From: an uncultured Caryophanales bacterium
Lineage (GTDB): Bacteria > Bacillota_I > Bacilli_A > RFN20 > CAG-826
Reading direction: 5' to 3'
Assembly: GCA_902464635.1 (NCBI GenBank)
Contig: CABQKC010000046.1
Coordinates: forward strand, 1 to 7,820
Length of the DNA: 7,820 bases
How positions within the stretch are numbered: the first letter of the stretch is position 1; every line of letters starts with the position of its first letter. Below are positions 1-5,660 of this stretch, piece after piece. Both the position numbers and the translations under genes were made by a program. Below the pieces are notes generated by a model that was not told the DNA's origin, did no database searches, and was given only the letters and a program-made list of their open reading frames with translations.

Positions 1-1
1 A

Positions 2-52
2 TATCAAAGAACCCCAGAAGGTACTAGCGTCTACCTAAATGTGATTTATTAA
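2..52 (+). CDS. Possible 3' tail of an upstream gene (partial)
   Basis: This frame is open from the window edge and reads YQRTPEGTSVYLNVIY before a TAA stop at 50-52, immediately ahead of the -10 box of the folT unit. The composition looks coding-like, but 16 residues are too few to assign a family. A second frame (from base 3) is also open and ends at a TAA at 36-38, so which one is real cannot be settled without the sequence to the left. Confidence 0.3.
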   Translation, partial: YQRTPEGTSVYLNVIY

Positions 53-54
53 GA

Positions 55-60
55 TATAAT
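55..60 (+). promoter_or_regulatory. Putative -10 box of the folT operon
   Basis: A perfect TATAAT lies at 55-60. A start seven bases downstream would be G67, the first base of riboswitch helix P1, so the transcript would begin at the aptamer. The hexamer 17 bases upstream (32-37, TACCTA) is a poor -35 and there is no extended -10, so the call rests on the -10 and its position. Confidence 0.45.
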
Positions 61-65
61 CAAAT

Positions 66-173
66 AGTTAAGAGTAGATTAGACGCGTCAAGTGTTAATG
101 GATGGGAGGTCGCCATTAAACGAAGACAATAGTCGCGGTGTCTAATCGCAGCCGCTTAACACTTAGCCTCCCA
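66..173 (+). ncRNA. Tetrahydrofolate (THF) riboswitch, class I folT type
   Basis: The conserved core of the class I THF aptamer is readable: GAGTAGAT in J1/2, GCG followed by AAGTG, a GGGAGGTCG loop, CGAAG, GCGGTG and GCAGCCGC. The helices check base by base: P1 67-72/155-160, P2 78-84/140-146, P3 95-101/113-119 and P4 125-127/132-134. The following gene is a folate transporter subunit, which is the known target of this class. By family knowledge, reduced folate binding lowers expression of the transporter. The expected loop 3 to J2/1 pseudoknot carries two non-Watson-Crick positions here. Loop 3 (103-110) can instead pair with 166-173, just before the ribosome site AAGGA at 176-180. Bases 161-186 are therefore the likely expression platform, acting on translation. 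Confidence 0.93.
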
Positions 174-186
174 GTAAGGAATACTT

Positions 187-729
187 ATGGGAAATAAAAT
201 CATTAAACGCCTTGTTAGCGATGGCATGCTAATAGGAGTCTATGTCGTTTTGACTTACTTATCTTTTAGTATCGGAAACATAAAGATAGGATTAGGTCCT
301 CTTGCCACTATATTAACTGCACTTCTATATGGACCAGTTGATGGATTAATCGTCTCAATACTAGGAGAATTATTAAACCAATTCATAAAATTTGGGATTA
401 CTTTAACTACTCCTATTTGGATTATTGCTCCTGCTATAAGGGGATTATTCATTGGATTAATTAGTTATCTATATAAAAGAAAAGATAAGGATTTAATGGA
501 TAATAAGGTGATGTATTTTGTTACTTTATTAATTGGGGCCTTATTAACTACTTTAGTAAATACATTGGCCTTATATCTAGATGCACTTATTATTGGCTAT
601 CCATACACCTTCGTAATTATTGAACTATTTTCTAGAATTGGTGTAGGATTACTTAGTAGCATTATTATAGGGATATTGTTAATCCCGTTATATAAAGGAG
701 TCAAAAGCATTGCCTATGAACGAAATTAA
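187..729 (+). CDS. folT: Folate-specific ECF transporter S component (FolT)
   Basis: This is a 180-residue membrane protein, normal length for an ECF S component, the substrate-binding subunit that works with the shared EcfT-EcfA-EcfA' energy-coupling module to import folates. About six hydrophobic segments are visible. Helix 1 carries G13-xxx-G17, a small-xxx-small pattern comparable to the AxxxA motif S components use to contact EcfT. Family-like landmarks are GLGPLATILTALLYGP (about 35-50) and APAIRG with Arg85. The FolT identity rests mainly on the THF riboswitch immediately upstream together with the S-component fold; from protein sequence alone another vitamin S component would be possible. 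The ATG at 187 follows AAGGA (176-180) at six bases. No EcfA or EcfT gene is in the window, as expected for group II ECF systems whose module is encoded elsewhere. Confidence 0.88.
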   Translation: MGNKIIKRLVSDGMLIGVYVVLTYLSFSIGNIKIGLGPLATILTALLYGPVDGLIVSILGELLNQFIKFGITLTTPIWIIAPAIRGLFIGLISYLYKRKDKDLMDNKVMYFVTLLIGALLTTLVNTLALYLDALIIGYPYTFVIIELFSRIGVGLLSSIIIGILLIPLYKGVKSIAYERN

Positions 730-1228
730 AGAAGAACCTATCCTAGTTGTGCAGGGTAAGAATAACCTTAGATACATCCATTATGTCCATTTATTAGGCA
801 TTACTAATAAAGTATTCAATATGTTTGCCTTAATATCAGGATTAGTATTTGTAATTATTGGAACTATATTAGCAATAGGATTAAATAATCCTGATATGTT
901 TATGCTACCTATAATGGTAATAATCGCAGGTGCTTTATTGATATTATTGTTCCTTGCTGATTATTTTCTAATTCCTATTATTTTCTATAAAAATAGCAAG
1001 AAAGAAGAAAATAGGCTTGAATTCTATTCTGATAGAATTGAATTCCAGACTAACCAAATGGTTGTACCTCTAATTAGAATCAAATATGAAATGCTAAAAA
1101 AGGTAGAAGAATATAAAGGGGCATATTATTTCTATACTAGAATTGGTAGAAGAATAATGGCTTTAGCGTTCTTAGACGATTCTTTAACTAGCGAAAACAA
1201 GGCTTTCCTAAAAGGCTTAATGAAATGA
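710..1228 (+). CDS. Two-helix membrane protein, YcxB-like
   Basis: The product is 172 residues. A short polar N terminus precedes two transmembrane helices (about 35-57 and 63-93) and a basic stop-transfer stretch (YKNSKKEENR). A soluble C-terminal domain of about 75 residues follows, with LEFYSDRIEFQ, a Tyr/Glu-rich strand region (about 126-141) and an aliphatic strand before DDSLTSENKAFLKGLMK. This layout fits YcxB-like proteins of Bacillota, whose biochemical role is unknown; the assignment is by pattern only. The start chosen is TTG at 710, because AAGGAG at 695-700 lies nine bases upstream. An in-frame ATG at 716 would be 15 bases away. The gene overlaps the end of folT by 20 bases and its TGA overlaps the next ATG (ATGA), so translation is probably coupled and placed under the THF riboswitch. 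Confidence 0.7.
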   Translation: MPMNEIKEEPILVVQGKNNLRYIHYVHLLGITNKVFNMFALISGLVFVIIGTILAIGLNNPDMFMLPIMVIIAGALLILLFLADYFLIPIIFYKNSKKEENRLEFYSDRIEFQTNQMVVPLIRIKYEMLKKVEEYKGAYYFYTRIGRRIMALAFLDDSLTSENKAFLKGLMK

Positions 1229-1992
1229 AGATAGTCTCTTTTAATATCAATGGTCTTCGGGCAATTTTAAAAAAGGGGTTAATAGATACATTAGATAATT
1301 TGGGTGCCGATATAGTTTTCCTTCAGGAAACTAAATTATCTGAATTATCTTATCCATTAGGATCTAATTTTGAATCCACCTCTTATAAATCTATTTTTAC
1401 TATATCTAAAATTAAGAAAGGATATTCTGGAGTTGCCTTTCTAGTAAAAAAAGAACCTTTATCCATTCATTTTGGATTAGATAATAACGAATATGATGAA
1501 GAAGGTAGAATCATTACTTTAGAATACCCCTCCTTCTATCTAGTTGGAGCTTATGTTCCTAACTCAGGAGAGAATCTAGCTAGGCTAGATTTTAGACTTG
1601 AATTCGAAAAGAAGATGGCATCTTATCTATCTAAATTAGATAAAATTAAACCAGTTATATATTGTGGCGACCTTAATGTTGCCCATAATCCTATCGATAT
1701 TAAAAACCCTAAATCAAATGAGCATAATGCAGGTTATACTTTAGAAGAAAGGAATGCTTTTTCTTCTTTGCTTGATTTAGGATTTATCGATACTTTTAGA
1801 TATATTTATCCAAATACAATCAAATATTCCTGGTGGTCATATAGATTTAATTCTAGAGCCAGGAATGCTGGATGGAGAATAGATTATTTTCTAGTTTCAT
1901 CTAGATTTATTGATAATGTAGCCGATAGCTTGATATTAAATGATATTAATGGTTCTGATCACTGCCCAATTGAATTAATTATCAAAGATTAA
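1225..1992 (+). CDS. exoA: Exodeoxyribonuclease III (ExoA/Xth family AP endonuclease)
   Basis: The 255-residue product matches the usual length of the bacterial exonuclease III family. These enzymes cleave DNA 5' of abasic sites and trim 3' ends during base excision repair in the cytoplasm. The whole active site is present in order: N7 and N9 in SFNING, the metal ligand E35 in LQETK, Y110 in GAYVPNSGE, D149 and N151 in CGDLNVAH, D220 in WRIDYFLVS, and D245-H246 in GSDHCPIE. The segment TIKYSWWSYRFNSRARNAGWRIDY is typical of the family. The protein begins and ends with motifs at family-typical distances, so it is complete. ATG 1225 overlaps the preceding TGA by four bases, with AAAGG at 1211-1215 upstream. 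It is the last cistron of the folT unit, and its stop overlaps the stop of the convergent hemolysin III gene. Confidence 0.96.
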   Translation: MKIVSFNINGLRAILKKGLIDTLDNLGADIVFLQETKLSELSYPLGSNFESTSYKSIFTISKIKKGYSGVAFLVKKEPLSIHFGLDNNEYDEEGRIITLEYPSFYLVGAYVPNSGENLARLDFRLEFEKKMASYLSKLDKIKPVIYCGDLNVAHNPIDIKNPKSNEHNAGYTLEERNAFSSLLDLGFIDTFRYIYPNTIKYSWWSYRFNSRARNAGWRIDYFLVSSRFIDNVADSLILNDINGSDHCPIELIIKD

Positions 1993-2681
1993 AGAACATA
2001 GAAATAAACCGAGAAGAACATTAATATTGCCCCGATTAGGACAAAGAAATGGAAGACTGAATGAAACCAAAGGTTTTTCTTTCCTCCAAGCCCATATAGA
2101 ATTGCTCCAATCCAGAAGGAAACTCCTCCAAAAACCAATAGGAGCAAGCCTCCCATAGGAAGAGTTAAGGCAAGTGGATAGAATGCTAAACAAATAGTAG
2201 AGCCTAATATTACATATAAAGAAATACTCAATATATTGAATTTCTTCATATTGACTGAATTAAGCGTTATTCCAGTTATGCATCCAGCCCAGACAATACC
2301 TAATAAGACATATCCCCAAGGGAATGAAGTATTAGGAACATTAGATAAAGATATAAGGCAATAAGGGACATAAGTTGCCATAATAGCCCCGTAGACTGTA
2401 TCGTGATCTATGACCCTAAGTACTTGCTTGCCTTTATTTTTGGCTAACCCATGATATATGCAAGAAATAGTAAACATCAGGAATACCCCAAGTACATATA
2501 TGGATATAGATAATATATTTAGCCAATATCCAGTTAGTACAGCCTTTTGGATAAGGAATCCCCCTCCTATAGCAATAAATACTGCTCCAGCCCCATGAGA
2601 GATTGAATTCCACAAATCCTGGGCTAATGTATATTGTGGTAATGGAATTTTAGTAGCTTTCATACTTACTATATTAATCAT
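1989..2681 (-). CDS. Hemolysin III family (PAQR/YqfA-type) membrane protein
   Basis: The 230-residue product is an integral membrane protein with about seven hydrophobic segments and the bacterial HlyIII/PAQR signature. Visible motifs are YTLAQDLWNSISHGAGA near the N terminus, S73-xxx-H77 (SCIYH), IDHDTVYGAIMATYVP with D92-H93, and H207-xxx-H211 (HSVFH) in the last helix. The Ser/His and His-xxx-His residues correspond to the metal site of PAQR proteins. The cellular role of bacterial members is poorly defined; membrane-lipid homeostasis is proposed for some, and haemolysis should not be assumed. Neither the ATG at 2681 nor an in-frame ATG at 2663 has a recognisable ribosome site. The shorter form begins MKATKIPLPQYTL, which is nearer the usual family N terminus. 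The gene is apparently monocistronic and converges on the nuclease gene. Confidence 0.93.
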   Translation of the reverse strand: MINIVSMKATKIPLPQYTLAQDLWNSISHGAGAVFIAIGGGFLIQKAVLTGYWLNILSISIYVLGVFLMFTISCIYHGLAKNKGKQVLRVIDHDTVYGAIMATYVPYCLISLSNVPNTSFPWGYVLLGIVWAGCITGITLNSVNMKKFNILSISLYVILGSTICLAFYPLALTLPMGGLLLLVFGGVSFWIGAILYGLGGKKNLWFHSVFHFFVLIGAILMFFSVYFYVL

Positions 2682-2696
2682 CTAGTAAAGAAAGTC

Positions 2697-2726
2697 AATA
2701 TATCTTGTATTAAATACTAGATACAA
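2697..2726 (-). promoter_or_regulatory. Possible promoter and operator-like inverted repeat upstream of the hemolysin III gene
   Basis: Read on the - strand, TTGTAT (2726-2721) and ATATAT (2703-2698) are separated by 17 bases, a weak promoter match. The same stretch contains an inverted repeat, TTGTAT at 2705-2710 and ATACAA at 2721-2726, separated by 10 bases, which could be a repressor site overlapping the promoter. In DNA this AT-rich both patterns can occur by chance. A TTGACT at 2698-2693 is an alternative -35. Nothing else gene-like was found between 2727 and 2869. Confidence 0.25.
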
Positions 2727-2869
2727 ATAACTTAAAACTAAGTGAATAAATATGTTGATAGAATTAATAATATGCCAGTTTATATAACTACTGATTTTTT
2801 AAGTACTTAATAGTCAAATGTTTTTTGTTTCATTAATACTTACTTATATATTTACAGCGTAGATGGTAT

Positions 2870-2895
2870 AAAAAGGACAGAAATTAATCTGTCCT
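2870..2895 (-). terminator. Rho-independent terminator of the SipW-type operon
   Basis: On the - strand an eight-base stem (AGGACAGA pairing with TCTGTCCT) closes a six-base AT loop and is followed directly by TTTT at 2873-2870. It starts 22 bases after the TAG stop at 2918-2920 of the last operon gene. The stem ends in a T tract only in the leftward reading, which fixes its strand. It separates the operon from the hemolysin III gene. Confidence 0.88.
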
Positions 2896-2917
2896 AGTTA
2901 TAAGGAGTAATATATTA

Positions 2918-4264
2918 CTAATTCTTTGTTCTAGCTCTCTGCCAACAGGCCATATGACGTTTATAACTCTTGCCGATTGTAATTGATTTGTTAGTCAAAT
3001 GGTCAATAACCTCGTTATTAGCCAAATACTCAGATAGCAACATTGAAGTTGAACTACCAGTTGCATTATTTCTCACAGTGATATTTTGATCTTTTAATTC
3101 ATAATCATCACTTGCTTGCATTTCAAACGAAGTAAGCTCGATAGCTTTTAAAGTCGTATTATTTTCGGGATCAATTAGCTTAGTATCAGGATCCCTGAAT
3201 AACACTAAATTAGTTTCGTCTGGGTAAACATAAACTTTATGAACATTAGTAAGATAAGGGGCCACTGCAACTCGAATAGATGTAGGTTTTCCTTTATGAT
3301 CTCCGAAAGTAGCGAAATCCACCTTGATTAATACTTTACAGAAGCCTGAATACTTAAATTCAGAAGCAAAGAAATAATTAGCATAATCATTACCTGGAAC
3401 GTAATTTGGTAGATTTTCTGGTTCTTTAATATAATCTCCAGGATTATCCTTAATATCTCTAAAAGAAGAAGTTGAAATTCCGAGATATTCGCCAACATTT
3501 GAATCCGGTTCCTCTTGATTAACAAAATCTAGTTCTTCCTGATTCATTTGTTCAATTTTCTCAATTGTTGTTAGATTTTCATCTGATGGCAAAAATGAGA
3601 AAACAGTATTTCTGATTTTATATTTGTCACCAGAAGAATTTGTATATTCGGTAAATAAATTGTTTTTACCTTTTTCCATGAAGACATTATCAAGATAATA
3701 CATTTTCCAAAGTACACCCAAATTTGAACTTGCATACTTGGCACTACTGAAATTAGATACGTATAACTGACCAGCTGTATTAAATGTGAATCCTCTTCCT
3801 TCGGTTCCGGCAAGCCTAAATTCATAAACTTTTTCAACCTTTACAAAAAGCCAAAAATCATGAGAACTAAGGGATCGTTTGAAAGAATCCGATATCGAAG
3901 GGTCTGAAACATCCTCGTAAATTAGGGGGATATTATTGCCATTAATGGTGGAATTAAATAAAGCTGCATCACCTGGCTTAAAATCGCTACCAAACAAGTC
4001 GTTACGTTGTCTTTGCAAATAAACATACACATTATAAACGCCAGGTTCTCCTATAATAGCATTTTCATTTTGTCCCATATTAAAAAGATAAATATCAACC
4101 AATTTATCGCCAATCTTTTTACAGTAATCATACCATTTTTCATACCATCCAAGACTATTCGTTATCAGTCCAGCAAACTGTATATGAAATCTATCAGTAG
4201 GATTAATAACTAGATTTTTATAATAAAAATAGGATTTATTTTCTTCTCCATCGACCCTGGAAAA
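2918..4264 (-). CDS. Large SipW-operon secreted protein C, 3' part in the -1 frame
   Basis: This is the downstream portion of one secreted protein whose 5' part is at 4210-5001. The frame is open from 4273 down to TAG at 2920-2918. It has no ATG, GTG or TTG until TTG 4102, which lacks a ribosome site and would discard more than 50 well-formed residues (RVDGEENKSYFYYKNLVINP and onward). A start at 4102 is therefore unlikely to be real. Joined by a -1 step at the T run, it supplies residues 248-694. The region is rich in aromatic and polar residues, with strand-like stretches such as GEPGVYNVYVYLQRQ and HKVYVYPDETNLVLF, an acidic linker (IEQMNQEELDFVNQEEPD) and a basic C terminus (KSYKRHMACWQRARTKN). 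No LPXTG or C-terminal membrane anchor is seen. It looks like an extracellular beta-rich surface protein, and no family is recognised. Confidence 0.75.
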   Translation of the reverse strand, partial: FSRVDGEENKSYFYYKNLVINPTDRFHIQFAGLITNSLGWYEKWYDYCKKIGDKLVDIYLFNMGQNENAIIGEPGVYNVYVYLQRQRNDLFGSDFKPGDAALFNSTINGNNIPLIYEDVSDPSISDSFKRSLSSHDFWLFVKVEKVYEFRLAGTEGRGFTFNTAGQLYVSNFSSAKYASSNLGVLWKMYYLDNVFMEKGKNNLFTEYTNSSGDKYKIRNTVFSFLPSDENLTTIEKIEQMNQEELDFVNQEEPDSNVGEYLGISTSSFRDIKDNPGDYIKEPENLPNYVPGNDYANYFFASEFKYSGFCKVLIKVDFATFGDHKGKPTSIRVAVAPYLTNVHKVYVYPDETNLVLFRDPDTKLIDPENNTTLKAIELTSFEMQASDDYELKDQNITVRNNATGSSTSMLLSEYLANNEVIDHLTNKSITIGKSYKRHMACWQRARTKN

Positions 4265-5001
4265 AAACGCGTTTTACTTGTTTCTTTTGAATCTTCTAAA
4301 ATTTGTACAGAATTCATTTTATTGTCGTAATCTTTTCCTGTAGTAAAAATAGGATACAAAAATATCACCTTATCATTCGCTTTTGTTCCATCATTCGTTT
4401 CATTGTCTATCTTTGTCAAATCATCAAAAGCTGAAATAGTATTATACTCCCCATGACCAGCATACATATTAAGTGATGAATCTCTGTTAGCTGTCCAACC
4501 GCTAAAACTCAATTTAAAAGCATCAGCATAAAATATCCCCTTTTTCTTTTTGTCGAAGCCATTTGTGAAAGGTTCGCCGATGCCTTCAAATTGTTCCAAA
4601 GAAATTGATGGACCACCAACTGTATTTACAACTTTAGGAAAATAACGTTCATTGTCTGTATTGCCAGACCAAAATCCCCAAGCAGCCCCTTTTTTATCTT
4701 TTGGATCTTTATTGTTCTTATCATTTTCGTAAGGTGATTCTTTTGATATTTTTTGTTGAATAGAAAGTAAATCATAAGGAGATTCAAAATTAATCCTAGC
4801 CGCCTGAGCGGATGGGAAGAAATAAATCGTATAGTTATTCTCATCGAGCTTAAAGTTAGGCTTGACGTCATCAATCTTACCTGAGTTTGAATCAGTTTTA
4901 GTATCTACTTTATTTGAATATACAAAACCTGCATAAGCTGCACTGATAATCGTGGCAGGAAGGAAAAATAGCAATAATGGCAATAAGAATCTTTTTTTCA
5001 T
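4210..5001 (-). CDS. Large SipW-operon secreted protein C, 5' part (frame-interrupted)
   Basis: In frame 0 this encodes 263 residues, of which the first 247 are believed genuine. The 16 after the T run, starting PGSMEKKI and ending at TAG 4212-4210, look like out-of-frame read-through. The N terminus is an export segment: basic MKKR, a hydrophobic core to about residue 28, then AAYAGFVYSNKVDTK. It resembles protein A of the same operon, which has VWYFGDKQVDTKSN at the matching place, so C is a likely SipW substrate. The mature part is hydrophilic, with a Lys/Asp/Asn-rich stretch (about 90-105). A section reading FKLSFSGWT and then VIFLYPIFTTG recalls degenerate Listeria/Bacteroides-type beta repeats, which is speculative. 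ATG 5001 has the strong site AAAGGAGGG at 5018-5010 and shares one base with the stop of gene B (TAATG), indicating coupled translation. Confidence 0.8.
   Translation of the reverse strand: MKKRFLLPLLLFFLPATIISAAYAGFVYSNKVDTKTDSNSGKIDDVKPNFKLDENNYTIYFFPSAQAARINFESPYDLLSIQQKISKESPYENDKNNKDPKDKKGAAWGFWSGNTDNERYFPKVVNTVGGPSISLEQFEGIGEPFTNGFDKKKKGIFYADAFKLSFSGWTANRDSSLNMYAGHGEYNTISAFDDLTKIDNETNDGTKANDKVIFLYPIFTTGKDYDNKMNSVQILEDSKETSKTRFFPGSMEKKINPIFIIKI
4261..4267 (-). other. Seven-T slippery heptamer / frameshift site in gene C
   Basis: Frame-0 codons are CGT (4269-4267), TTT (4266-4264), TTT (4263-4261) and CCA. The seven T therefore sit as T TTT TTT, the X XXY YYZ register of a -1 slippery site. 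Re-reading base 4261 gives TCC AGG GTC GAT and enters the long open frame to 2918 without a stop. A six-base AT-only hairpin downstream lies about 27 bases away and is weak, so a conventional stimulator is not obvious. A missing T from a homopolymer sequencing error would give the same picture. Confidence 0.8.
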
Positions 5002-5660
5002 TATTTAATCCCTCCTTTAAGTGTCGGTACTAACGAGAATTCATATGTTATAAACGGGCTATCTCCAAGAGCATGAACCATATTGGAAAGTTTCTTATAA
5101 TCTTCATGACTTGATGGAACCATACCTGGTCTATATACGATTGCTAATGGAATAGAAGCCTTTATTTCTTTAGTAGTTTCAGGATAATCATAAACAATTG
5201 GTTGGGGGTTGGCTGAATTATCTAAGATTAAACTCTCACAGATTAATCCTTCAGTATCCATGGGATCATCGAATTGGAAATAAGGATTCCCACCATCTTT
5301 TAAAGATTCATTAATACTTAGCTTATAATGAATTTGATAGGTAAAATCACTAAAGGAATAATCCCCTTCTTTTTCTTTGCTAGTGTCAAATGTATAAGTC
5401 AAATTGATGGCTTCTACACCTTCGACTTCGTTTTGCCAAATAAGGAAAGAAGGAGAAGAAACCTCTGCTCCATCTAATACAAACTTTACTTCGAATCCCC
5501 CAAATGAAGAAGGTACCTTCTTTTGGACATTCGCGGATACATCGGCATCTTTTTTATTTAATCCATTCCCGAAATAGAAGGCAGAGAATCCAGTCCCAAC
5601 GATAGTAAAAGAGGCAACAACTGGGATTAAAATGCCTAATAACCTTTTAACCCTAATCAT
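5001..5660 (-). CDS. TasA-like SipW-dependent secreted protein B
   Basis: The product is 219 residues from ATG 5660. It has a basic start (MIRVKR) and a hydrophobic export segment (about 7-26). The patch GTGFSAFYFGNG follows, the SipW-type signal pattern also seen in protein A, and then a beta-rich extracellular domain. B is a full-length paralogue of A: EGVEAINLTYTFDTS aligns with LGLEVTGITLTNETS in A, and the C-terminal EDYKKLSNMVHALGDSPFITYEF aligns with AEYATMKTAVEAIGEPMKIVTRA. I infer a structural surface or fibre component, analogous in context to TasA/CalY. No LPXTG anchor is present. ATG 5660 is preferred over GTG 5669 because the ribosome site AGAGGTG (5673-5667) lies six bases before it and contains the GTG. 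The gene overlaps the signal peptidase stop by eight bases and shares one base with the start of C. Confidence 0.82.
   Translation of the reverse strand: MIRVKRLLGILIPVVASFTIVGTGFSAFYFGNGLNKKDADVSANVQKKVPSSFGGFEVKFVLDGAEVSSPSFLIWQNEVEGVEAINLTYTFDTSKEKEGDYSFSDFTYQIHYKLSINESLKDGGNPYFQFDDPMDTEGLICESLILDNSANPQPIVYDYPETTKEIKASIPLAIVYRPGMVPSSHEDYKKLSNMVHALGDSPFITYEFSLVPTLKGGIK

Noticed and set aside
255..452. Open frame of 65 codons on the - strand within folT
   Set aside because: It is a shadow of the folT reading frame, with no ribosome site and no recognisable protein.
2063..2080. Short hairpin (AAACC, AAA loop, GGTTT) followed by a T-rich run on the + strand, as a terminator of the folT operon
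   Set aside because: The stem is only five pairs with a three-base loop and lies inside the antisense hemolysin III coding region; the T run there belongs to coding sequence. Too weak to call.
2918..4102. Independent gene starting at TTG 4102
   Set aside because: No Shine-Dalgarno and no export signal are present, and the same frame stays open upstream to 4273 with sequence that continues smoothly from the 5' half through the T run. It is better treated as the 3' part of gene C.
4007..4213. Open frame of 68 codons on the + strand across the gene C junction
   Set aside because: It is antisense to gene C, has no ribosome site, and its translation shows only low-complexity hydrophobic sequence. 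The opposite strand explains the region as one continuous secreted protein.
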